DNA of 8,541 nucleotides from contig CAMLNJ010000102.1 of the NCBI GenBank assembly GCA_946481225.1, positions 1-8,541 of the forward strand, written 5' to 3'. The notes beneath the pieces were generated by a model. That model saw only the letters and a list, made by a program, of their open reading frames with translations. It was not told the DNA's origin and searched no databases. Numbering within the stretch: position 1 is the first letter of the stretch; each line of letters begins with the position of its first letter. Made by a program: the position numbers and the translations under genes. The stretch is from an uncultured Verrucomicrobiota bacterium. Its GTDB lineage: Bacteria; Verrucomicrobiota; Verrucomicrobiae; Opitutales; Opitutaceae. Below are positions 1 to 7,700 of the stretch, one piece after another.

Positions 1-2635
1 TGTAGAAGTAGGCGATGCCGGTGATGCCGTAGTAGGTGTCCTGGCCGCCCTTGATGAGGACGTCGTCGAAGACGAGGCGCTTGCCGGTGGTGGCGACAGT
101 CTGGATGGGACCGGCGAAGGCGGGGGCGGAGGGATTGGAGCCGCCGGCGACGCTGGGAAGGGCGACGTAAACCTCGTTGTCCACGGTGAGGTTGCGCACG
201 GTGACGTCGTTGGAGTCGAGACGGAGCGTGCCGAGGCCGCGCGCACCGGTGCCGTAGACCTCTGCGGGATAGGGATGGTAGATCACCACGTCCTTTCGAC
301 GGGCGCCGTCGCCCACGAGCGTGACGAAGTTCCGGTTCTGGGCGAAATAGACGGTGTCGCGATAGACGCCGGGTTTCACGCGGATGGTGCGCGGCAGGGT
401 GTTGTTCTGCGGAACCCAGTCGGAGGCGCCCTGGATGGTCGCGAAGTCGCCGGCGCCGTCGAGGCCGACGGTGAGTTCGGTCGGGCCGGTGGAGGCGGTG
501 GGAACCTCGGGGGCGGCGGACTTGGTGGAGAAACGCCAGGCGGTCGGACTCGTGATGGCGGGCACGGCGGCGTTGGCGGAGTCGAGGAGGAAACCGGCGT
601 CCATCGTAACGTAGTAGGTTTTTCCATACGCCAGGCGTCCGGCGGCGGGGAGCGTGATCCAGACCTCGTTGCCGTAGATGGCGGCGGGCAGGTAGTAGAC
701 GGCCTTGCCCTGGAGCGTCTGGGTCTTCGCGTTGACGACGGTGGCGCTGAAGAGCGTGAAGGTGACGAAATCGGCGGGATCGACGGTCGCGACGACGGCG
801 TCGTCGGATGCGTCGTGAATCCGGAAGGAGCCGGATTTTCCGAGCTTCGGCGCGGAGGGGAAGACGAGGCGGAGCTGCTGGTCGATCGCGATGCCGGTGG
901 CGTTGTTGCCCGGAGCGAAGGTCACGGACTGCGTGCTCGGAACGCCGACGTAGACGGCCGCGGTGGTGGCGGCGCCGGCGGAGTTCGAGACGGTGACGGT
1001 GTAGTAGCCGGACTCGGCGGCGGTGAAACCGGTCACGACGAGGTCGGCGGTGGCGGCGCCGGAGAACGCGCCGCCGTTCGCCACGGTGGCGCCGTCGCGT
1101 TTCCAGATGTAGGTGACGGGCTCGGGCGAACCTGCGCCGACGTCGGCGGCGACGGAGATCGTGCAGGTCGAGCCGGCGGTGACGAGCGCGGCGGACGGGG
1201 GCGTGACGACGACGGGCGCGATGGTGAGCGAGGCGGCTGGGCTCGTCGTGGAGCCGGCCGAGTTGGTGATGACGACGCGATAGTAGCCGGCGTCGGCGGT
1301 GGTGAGCGAAGAGAGGCCGAGGAGCGCCGAGGTGGCGGACGGGATGTCGGTGAAGTCGACGTTGTTCAGGCTCTTTTGCCACTGGTAGGAGAGCGGGGCG
1401 GTGCCGTTGGCGGAAACGGTGAAAGAGGCCGAGCCGTTGACGGCGGCGGTCGCGGCGGCGGGACCCGACACGATGGTCGGGGCGATGGCGCCGGTGGTGA
1501 CGGTGACGGTCGAGGCGGAGCTGGGGATGGAGCCGCCGTCGTTGGTGACGACGACATCGTAGGAGCCCTCGTCGGCGGAGGAGACGCCGGAGACGGTGAG
1601 CGCGTGGGTGGTGACGCCGGCGTAGGCGGAGCCGGAGCCGCTGGGGCCGTCGGCGAGGGGGCTGCCGTTTTTGCGCCATTGGTAGGTGAGCGTGCCTTCG
1701 CCGGTGGCGTTGACCGTGAGGGTGAGATCGCCGCCGACCGTGGCGCTGGCGCTCTCCATCGGCTGGAGCGTGATCGTCGGCACCGGGTAGGGCATCAGTT
1801 GATAACCTTGGTAATACTGGCCGTTGCTGGCGTTTTTCGCGGTGCGGAAGGTGAGCGCGCCGGCGGCGTCGACGACGGCGTGGACGCGGCCCCAGGAGTT
1901 GTTGTCGGAGGCGGTGCTGACGACGCCGGCGGAGGCGGGCGCGGTGAGGGAGTAGTTGGTGCCGTCGGTGGCGTAGATGTTGCCGGAGTTGCCACCGCGG
2001 ATTTCGAGGAAGGCCGCCCCGCCGGAGGGGACGTTGGCGGCGTCGAGGAGGAATTTGCAGCCCTGGCCCGTCGTGGTGGTGCTGCCGTAGGCGTAGAGGT
2101 AGTAGTGGGCGTTGGCGGGGAGGCCGGTGAGCTTGTGGATCGAGCCGTTGCCGCCGCGGTAGATGCGCCAGGCGGTGCCCATGAGGGCGCCGGGGCCGAG
2201 GGCGGTGGTGCCGCCGGCGGAGCTGTTGGGCTCGACGCGAGTGGTGCTGGAAGTCTCGAGGTCCTGGACGTCGATCGAGACGGTGAGCTTCACGTCGGTC
2301 GCGGCACCGGAGGAGTCGGCGAGGGCGAGGTTGTTGGCGGAATTGCAGACGTATTGGCCGACGGTGCTCGTGCTGTTGGAGCCGATGGAGGGGTTGGGCC
2401 GGAGGATCTGGTTCCACGTGGCGCCGGCCACCGGCGCGGCGGCGGAGTAGTTCCAGCCGGGGCCGGGAGCGGCGATGGTCGTGGTGGTCGCCGCGGTCGG
2501 CGTGGCGCCGGAGGAGACCTGGCTGGTCGACATCTTCACGAAGATGGCGGGCGCGGATTGGGCGAAGAGCGCGGCCGACCCGGACAACAGACCGAAGAGG
2601 ACGCCGAACCTGAAATTCCGAAACAGGGGTATCAT
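1..2635 (-). CDS. Secreted multidomain pectinesterase (CE8-type pectin methylesterase), 3'-truncated by window edge
   Basis: Pectinesterase hydrolyses methyl esters of homogalacturonan, yielding de-esterified pectin plus methanol. Translation from ATG at 2635 gives 878 uninterrupted codons and then leaves the window, so the C-terminus is unseen. Residues 1-25 form a signal peptide (MIPLFRNFRFGVLFGLL...LFA|Q). Residues about 26-282 are a beta-rich N-terminal module of unassigned family, with 'GLPANAHYYLYAYG' of a type seen in secreted verrucomicrobial proteins. Three Ig-like domains follow at about 284-378, 380-474 and 475-566, with core Trp at 320, 419 and 511 and D/E-x-G-x-Y motifs. Residues about 567-700 resemble an SbsA/Big_5 Ig-like domain. 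The pectinesterase domain begins near 720 ('GDFATIQGA', 'YRDTVYF'). Gln845 (IQTVA), Gln865 and Asp866 (GGQDTYY) match the conserved Gln and QD catalytic positions; the nucleophile region (usually VDFIFG) lies beyond the edge. No Shine-Dalgarno is visible; the start was chosen because the signal peptide begins there. Family assignment is firm; catalytic competence cannot be judged. Confidence 0.9.
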   Translation of the reverse strand, partial: MIPLFRNFRFGVLFGLLSGSAALFAQSAPAIFVKMSTSQVSSGATPTAATTTTIAAPGPGWNYSAAAPVAGATWNQILRPNPSIGSNSTSTVGQYVCNSANNLALADSSGAATDVKLTVSIDVQDLETSSTTRVEPNSSAGGTTALGPGALMGTAWRIYRGGNGSIHKLTGLPANAHYYLYAYGSTTTTGQGCKFLLDAANVPSGGAAFLEIRGGNSGNIYATDGTNYSLTAPASAGVVSTASDNNSWGRVHAVVDAAGALTFRTAKNASNGQYYQGYQLMPYPVPTITLQPMESASATVGGDLTLTVNATGEGTLTYQWRKNGSPLADGPSGSGSAYAGVTTHALTVSGVSSADEGSYDVVVTNDGGSIPSSASTVTVTTGAIAPTIVSGPAAATAAVNGSASFTVSANGTAPLSYQWQKSLNNVDFTDIPSATSALLGLSSLTTADAGYYRVVITNSAGSTTSPAASLTIAPVVVTPPSAALVTAGSTCTISVAADVGAGSPEPVTYIWKRDGATVANGGAFSGAATADLVVTGFTAAESGYYTVTVSNSAGAATTAAVYVGVPSTQSVTFAPGNNATGIAIDQQLRLVFPSAPKLGKSGSFRIHDASDDAVVATVDPADFVTFTLFSATVVNAKTQTLQGKAVYYLPAAIYGNEVWITLPAAGRLAYGKTYYVTMDAGFLLDSANAAVPAITSPTAWRFSTKSAAPEVPTASTGPTELTVGLDGAGDFATIQGASDWVPQNNTLPRTIRVKPGVYRDTVYFAQNRNFVTLVGDGARRKDVVIYHPYPAEVYGTGARGLGTLRLDSNDVTVRNLTVDNEVYVALPSVAGGSNPSAPAFAGPIQTVATTGKRLVFDDVLIKGGQDTYYGITGIAYFY

Positions 2636-2652
2636 AGGGGCAAAGAGAGGCG
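2636..2652 (-). promoter_or_regulatory. Pyrimidine-rich leader element directly upstream of the pectinesterase start
   Basis: In gene orientation the bases before the ATG read CCTCTCTTTGCCCCT. The same element with two substitutions in these 15 bases (CCCCTCTTTACCCCT) lies upstream of the lyase start at 8384-8400. Here it ends at the base before the ATG, in the place where a Shine-Dalgarno would sit, and none is present. It could be a translation-enhancing leader, part of a promoter, or a chance pyrimidine-rich match. The function is inferred only. Confidence 0.3.
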
Positions 2653-2684
2653 GCCGGCGCGAACGACGCCGGAGGGGAAGCACG

Positions 2685-2719
2685 AAAAGGTCGGGAGCCG
2701 CGCGGCGCGCGGCTCCCGA
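2685..2719 (-). terminator. Strong hairpin terminator candidate after the PEP-CTERM gene
   Basis: A perfect 13-bp inverted repeat has arms at 2691-2703 (TCGGGAGCCGCGC on the plus strand) and 2707-2719, with a 3-base loop. In minus orientation it starts 15 bases after the PEP-CTERM stop codon and is followed by CCTTTTCG, a short T-tract. The stem is very GC-rich and the T-run is only four bases, so it may terminate incompletely. It leaves only about 49 bp before the pectinesterase ATG. Confidence 0.75.
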
Positions 2720-2734
2720 GAAGCCGGATTCGAA

Positions 2735-4522
2735 TCAGCGGCGGCGACGGCGCGTGGCGGCGAAGCCCATGCCGGCCAAACCGGCGAGGGCCGCAAAGGA
2801 GGCGGGCTCGGGGACGGCGCCGACCGTGACGAGGGAGAGATCGCCGCCGCTCAGGGAGAGCGACGCGGTGACACCGGAGAGGTTCAAGTTGGCGATGGAG
2901 AAGTCGGAAACGAGCAGGGTTCCCGTGATGCTGCCAAAGCTCAGGAGCTTGTAGGCGCCGGCCGAGGAGACGGTGGAGCCGCCAAAATCGACGGTGTAGC
3001 CCGAAAGGTCGGAGGCTTCGGTGAAGGCGCCGCTCAGCGCGAGGAACGCGGTGCCGTTGTCGATCGGACGGCCGGCGAGATCGAAACCGAGTCTCGCCGA
3101 GGCGCTGGTCAACGCCAGGGAGGGCGCCGCGGCGGAGAAGGTCTCCAAGTCGAGCGTGCCGGCGCCCAGGGAAAGGGCGCTGCCGCTCGAGAGGGCGTTG
3201 TCCGCGCCCAGCGCCAAGGCGCCGCCGCTGATCGTGGTGGTTCCGGTGTAGGAGTTGGCGGCGTTGGAGAGCGTGAGCGTGCCGCCGTCCGTCTTGGTCA
3301 GGCCGCCGGCGACGCCGCTGCCGTTGAAGTTGGAGATGGCTCCGCTGATCGAAGTGTTGCCGGCGCCGGCGATGGTAAGCGTGCGCCCGGTGGTGGCGGA
3401 TTCACTGAGGAAAACCGAACCGGAGAGCGTGGTCGCGGCGGTATTGGTGACGGTGAGGGTGCGGCTCCCGCCGGAATTGGTCACGTTGCCGCTGAAGGTG
3501 ATGTTGTTCGCGCCGCCGATCTTGCCGTTGCCGCCCGTGAGGGTGATGGCGTTGGCGATGGTGCGAGCGCCGCCGCTGGCGGCGAGGGTGCCGGCTTGCA
3601 GGAGGACGGCGGTGTTGGTCGCCGCGCCGCTGCCGTTGACCGCGCCCAGGGCGTTGTCGTGGCCGAGCGCCAGCGTGGCGTTGCCCATGTTCACGGTCAG
3701 GGTGAGCTGACCGCCCGCGCCTCCATTGTGGAAGAGGGTGTTGTTGCCCGCGAGCGTCAACGTGCCGGTAGAGTTGCCGGAAAAGGTGGTGTTCACCACC
3801 GTCGTGCTGTTGTAGGTCGCGAGCGCGCCGGTGGTGGCATTGGCCGACGCGGAGGCGAGGGTGTTGATGACGAGGTTGCCGGTTTCGAGCGCGAGGTTCG
3901 CGTTGGGCCAGGTGCCGCCGCCGGGTTTGTCGGAAACGGCGAACTTGGAGAAGGTGGTCGTGGCGCCGGCGCTCGAGTTGGTGATCTTTGTCACGCGGCT
4001 GCCGCTGAGGTAGATCGTGGTGTTTTTAAAATCCACCAGGTCCGTGTTGGTGAGCTGGATGGAGGTGCCCGAGCCGACCGAGCCGAGCCGGATGCCGCCG
4101 ATGTCGATGACGGTGCCGGTGACTCCGGGGGAAACCGAGATGCCGTCGGCGGAGGTCTGGGCGTTGACCGTGATCTGACCGGTGTTGGTGCCATTTCCGA
4201 TCACGTAGTTGCTGGTGTCGAACTTCAGTCCGCCCGTGCCTACGACGGTGGTCAGCGTGACGTTGCCGGCGCTCGCGGCGAAGCCAGCCACGTTGGTGGC
4301 GGTCAGCGCGGCGTCCGTGCTGCCGTTCGACCAATTGGCGCCGGCCGAGGTCCAGGTTCCGTCGCCACCCGAACCGGTTCCGGAGTTGGCCGCGGGCGTC
4401 AGGCCGGGGTCCCAATACTGGGTGGCGGCGAAGGCCGGCCGGGCCGCGACGAGGAGGACGAGGACGAGCGATGCCGACGCGAGGCGGCTTCGCGACTGGA
4501 GACGCGAGGAGGGTTGTTTCAT
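2735..4522 (-). CDS. PEP-CTERM surface protein with autotransporter-associated beta-strand repeat
   Basis: This is a 595-aa exported, low-complexity beta-rich protein with no enzyme motif. Residues 1-32 form a signal peptide (MKQPSSRLQSRSRL, then a hydrophobic stretch, ARPAFA|AT). The mature N-terminus 'YWDPG...GTWTSAGANWSNG' is of the kind found at the start of passenger-like autotransporter-repeat proteins. Residues about 407-438 (GGLTKTDGGTLTLSNAANSYTG...GGALALG) match the autotransporter-associated beta-strand repeat (TIGR02601/PF12951 type). Degenerate Gly/Asn/Thr-rich repeats fill the rest, probably forming a beta-solenoid, and no Cys is seen. Residues 570-595 are a PEP-CTERM signal (VPEP, hydrophobic helix, RRRRR), so membrane sorting by an exosortase is expected. 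No C-terminal outer-membrane barrel is present, so it is not a classical autotransporter. An in-frame ATG at 4669 would add 49 residues rich in Pro and Arg and bury the signal peptide; 4522 is preferred. The role is unknown; a surface or matrix protein displayed during pectin use is possible. Confidence 0.88.
   Translation of the reverse strand: MKQPSSRLQSRSRLASASLVLVLLVAARPAFAATQYWDPGLTPAANSGTGSGGDGTWTSAGANWSNGSTDAALTATNVAGFAASAGNVTLTTVVGTGGLKFDTSNYVIGNGTNTGQITVNAQTSADGISVSPGVTGTVIDIGGIRLGSVGSGTSIQLTNTDLVDFKNTTIYLSGSRVTKITNSSAGATTTFSKFAVSDKPGGGTWPNANLALETGNLVINTLASASANATTGALATYNSTTVVNTTFSGNSTGTLTLAGNNTLFHNGGAGGQLTLTVNMGNATLALGHDNALGAVNGSGAATNTAVLLQAGTLAASGGARTIANAITLTGGNGKIGGANNITFSGNVTNSGGSRTLTVTNTAATTLSGSVFLSESATTGRTLTIAGAGNTSISGAISNFNGSGVAGGLTKTDGGTLTLSNAANSYTGTTTISGGALALGADNALSSGSALSLGAGTLDLETFSAAAPSLALTSASARLGFDLAGRPIDNGTAFLALSGAFTEASDLSGYTVDFGGSTVSSAGAYKLLSFGSITGTLLVSDFSIANLNLSGVTASLSLSGGDLSLVTVGAVPEPASFAALAGLAGMGFAATRRRRR
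2738..2815 (-). other. PEP-CTERM sorting signal coding segment
   Basis: This encodes the last 26 residues of the upstream-described surface protein: V-P-E-P at residues 570-573, a hydrophobic Ala/Gly/Leu-rich helix at about 575-590, and five terminal Arg. The tripartite layout is the known exosortase recognition signal. No exosortase is encoded in the window. Confidence 0.85.
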
Positions 4523-4618
4523 GTTTTTGGGGGGCGGGGACGGGAGCCACCGGAAAAGCGCGGGCGGCCCGGGCGGGAGAGTTTTCTCTTCGCGCCGGAC
4601 GGGGAACGACGCGGGCAG

Positions 4619-4661
4619 GCGCATTGTTGAACACGAGGGAGCGAGTTTGCGCGCATTGTTG
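4619..4661 (-). promoter_or_regulatory. Two tandem copies of the CAACAATGCGC motif upstream of the PEP-CTERM gene
   Basis: In gene orientation, 11-bp exact copies of CAACAATGCGC lie at 4651-4661 (distal) and 4619-4629 (proximal), in the same direction and 32 bp apart, about three helical turns. The proximal copy lies 97 bp from the ATG at 4522, nearly the same distance as the single copy ahead of the lyase gene. The distal copy sits in a palindrome with 6-bp arms and a 4-bp spacer (plus strand CGCGCA-TTGT-TGCGCG, 4649-4664). Tandem helical phasing suggests a transcription factor site. A -10-like reading (AACAAT) is possible, but no convincing -35 is found at 16-18 bp. Confidence 0.5.
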
Positions 4662-4731
4662 CGCGACATGGCGTATTCAAGACTCTGTTACAGGTTCGGA
4701 AGCGGGCGCGCCATCTTCACCCGGGAGCGGA

Positions 4732-4760
4732 GGAGAAAAGCCGCGGGCGGGCGCCTCAGC
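4732..4760 (-). terminator. Weak terminator candidate after the pectate lyase gene
   Basis: In gene orientation the segment GCTGAGG...CCGCGGC, 21 bases downstream of the lyase stop codon, can form a short imperfect stem (GCTG/CGGC with one G-U pair, an A-G mismatch, then GG/CC) followed by TTTTCTCC. It has the layout of an intrinsic terminator, but the stem is weak. Confidence 0.25.
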
Positions 4761-4781
4761 CGTTCTATCGCACGAGTTGGC

Positions 4782-7700
4782 TCAGGGTTTGGCGGCGACA
4801 CGGAGCCGGACGAAGAGGCGGTCCGTCGCGGCGGAGAAGCCGACGGTCACGCGATCCGTCGAGGCGTCCAGCGCCACGATTTCGACGCCGACGCCGCCCT
4901 GGCCCGAGACCGCGGCGGTCCAGTTCGCGAGGTCGGACGAGTATTCGGCGCCGACGACATGGTCTTCGAGGGCGACGGTCTTCACGTCGTAAGTGAAAGC
5001 GTAGCCGGCGCCCTCGCGCCTCAGAGTCGGAAGCAGAGTCGAGCCGGAGACGGCGGGATCGCCGCCGAGCGCGAATTTGAGAAGATTGGGCACGCCATCG
5101 CCGGAAGGGCTCGCGGCGGGGGCGCCGTTTCCGACGGGATCGAGACCGTGGGCAAGGCACCAAGTATCGTAGGGAGCGAGGACGGTGACGGAAACAGGAT
5201 GGCTCGTGGCGGAGCCGGCGCTATTGGTCGCGACGACGGTGTAGGTGCCGGCGTCGGCGTCGCGGGCGGCGTCGACCGTGTAGAGGTTGGCTGTCGCGCC
5301 GGAGATCGCGGTGTCATCGCGATACCATTGGAAGCTCGGCGCGGGGGAACCGCTCGCCTCGACGTCGAGCGTGAAAGCGGAGCCGCGCGACACGACGCGG
5401 GCGGCGGGCTGCGTGGTGATCGCGGGCGAAACGGTCGTAGCCGGCACGATGTGGTCGACGCTGAAGGAGGTCAGCACGAGGCGGGGGACGACGGTGCCGT
5501 TGGTGGTGCGGGCGCCGAAGGCGAAACTGTCGAAGGCGGAGGTGACGGCGGAAGGGGTCGTCCCGTCGGCGGTGGTGCTGGTCGTCGAGGAGAACACCAC
5601 GACGCCGGAGGCGCCGGTGTCGGTGCCTTGATAGAGGCGGAAGGCGATGTCGTAGACATCCGCGCCGGCGCGACCGATCTCGTAGACGAGCGTGTAGGTG
5701 GCATCGTCGGTGAAAACGACATTGGTCGCGGAGCTGTTGGCCGAGGTCCCCACGGTGGTTCCGACGGGATTGGCGTAGGATGCGGAGGTGCCGGGAATGA
5801 CGAGTTCCTGGGTGCGATTGGTGGTGGGCGCGGAGGTCTGCGCCGAGCGGCTCACGATCTGGGCGACGGGGGTGCCGGAGCCAAAGAGGGCTCCGCGATA
5901 CCCGAGCCAGCCTTGGGTGCCGCCGGCGATGTCGGCGGTGCCGCCGAGGAGCGTGTCGGTGACGCCGGGCGTGGCGCCCGAGCCGTTGGCGTGGGAGGTG
6001 TGCGGCAGGACACCGCCCGAGTTGAACAACCCGAAGCCGAGCGTGGAGATGTTGCGCGGGCTGAAGGTGACGGTCGCGCGGAGCGAGCCGCCGACGGCGC
6101 CGAGATCGAGCGGCGCCGCGCTGAAGACGGTGGCGGCTTGATAAACGCCGGAGGTCGTCGCGCTGTTGAGCGCGAGCGTGAAGGGCCGCGTCTCGACGAC
6201 GCCGGTGGTGGCGGGATCGTCGCCCACGCTGCTGGCGGTCGCGACCTTGCTGGCCATGACATACCAGTTGGTTCGCGTGGCGTTCACGACGGGCGTCTGC
6301 GCGTGGATCGTGTCCTGCGTGAAATCCGTCGAAAAGATCCGGGTGGCGGAGGCGGTGGTGACGGCCAACGTGGCGGTGTCGGACGGGGCCGAACCATAGG
6401 CGTTGGAGACCACGGCGTGATACGAGCCGGCGTCGGCAACGGTGACATCGGCGAGGGTGAGCGAGGCGGCGGTCGCGCCGGGGATGGCGTCGGCGCCGCG
6501 ATACCACTGGTAGGACAAAGTCGGCGTGCCGGTGGCGCCGACCGTGAAGGTGACGTCCTCACCGGCCGCGACGGTGGTCGAAACGGGCTGCGAAACGATG
6601 GCCGGAGGCTGGGCGCTGACGACGACCGCGACGGTGGCCGAAGCGATGGAGCCGTAGCTGTTGTTGACCAAGACGCGGTAGTCTCCGGCGTCGGCGGCGC
6701 TCGCTTCGGCGACCGAGTAGCTGGCGGTAGTCACGCCGGCGATGACGGCGCCGTAGCGATACCATTGATACGAAAGCGGGCCGGTGCCCGCGGGCGCGGA
6801 AGCGACGGCGGACAAGGTGAAGGAAGCGCCGACATCGACCGTGCGCGGCTGCGGCTGGGTGGAAAAAGACGGGACGGGGAAGGCGGGCGCGGCGAGTTCG
6901 TTGAGATAAAGCTCGAGCTGCGTGTAGCCGGTGGCGGCGTCGACGAGGTTGCGGTCGGAGGCGAGGGCGGGGTCGAGGTCGTGCGCGGTTTCCCAGGCGT
7001 CAGGCATGCCATCGAGGTCGTTGTCGGCAGGCGCGGAGGCGGAAACGAGCGCGGGCCAGCCGCCGACGTCGGCCTGGCTGTCGATGATGCCGGCGAGGTT
7101 ACCCTTGCTGCCGCGGTGGGTGGCGGTGCCGTTCTCGACCTCGCCGGCGATGCGGGCGTCGATCGTGTCACGGTTTGGCCGGCGGCAGCCGCCATAGCCG
7201 AGGACGAGCGGATAGGCCTCCAAGGCGGTCTGCGTGACCACGGGGGCGACGGTATGGGCGTCCGGAGCGCGCAGCGCGGCGATTTGCGCGGCGGTAACGG
7301 CTTGAACGCCGCCGGCCCAGTTGTCCGCGCTCACGGTCGCGCTGCCGGTGGTGTGGTTGCCCGCGACGTGAAAGAGCCCGAAGGTGGAACCGGTGGAGGC
7401 GGGATTTTCAGTGGGTTCGAGGATGCGATAGCGAATGGCGCCGGTGCCGGTGGCGGGGCCGTTTTTGTAGTAGTTGTTCACCATGTTCTGGCGCGAGGGC
7501 AGGCCCGTGTCGGTGGGCTCGCCGCCGTAGGTGGAGTTGCCACGCCAGTTGTAGATGACGTTGTTGCGCATATCCACGAGCTCGCCGTCGGTGCCGTGGG
7601 TGCGCGCGCCGTTGAAGCGCGGGTTCCGGCTGTCGTGGTGCGCCATGAGGTTGTGGTGGAAACTCGCGCCGAGACCGCCCCAAATGCCGCCGTAGCCGTG

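Noticed and set aside
1366..2000. Ig-domain repeats as a possible tandem DNA repeat or recombination hotspot
   Set aside because: The Ig domains share fold motifs (YQW, DAGxY) but their nucleotide sequences are too diverged to count as direct DNA repeats.
275..4630. A 1451-codon plus-strand open frame
   Set aside because: It is codon-aligned antisense to both the pectinesterase and the PEP-CTERM genes, which share the same frame. Such a frame closes only where the sense gene uses TTA, CTA or TCA, which are very rare at this GC content. The translation is a Gly/Arg/Asp/Glu/Val-rich string without domains.
4523..4669. N-terminal extension of the PEP-CTERM protein from the ATG at 4669
   Set aside because: The extra 49 residues are Pro/Arg-rich, would place the signal peptide internally, and cover the CAACAATGCGC motifs. 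The ATG at 4522 begins a standard signal peptide.
4619..4700. Sigma-70 promoter reading of the region, TTGAAT with AACAAT
   Set aside because: The spacer is only 14 bp and the other motif copies have no matching -35, so a standard promoter is not supported. A -10-only role is kept open in the findings.
5314..6507. A 397-codon minus-strand frame rich in Arg and His
   Set aside because: It is out of frame within the lyase gene; the Arg/His-rich composition is a typical shifted-frame product of GC-rich coding DNA.
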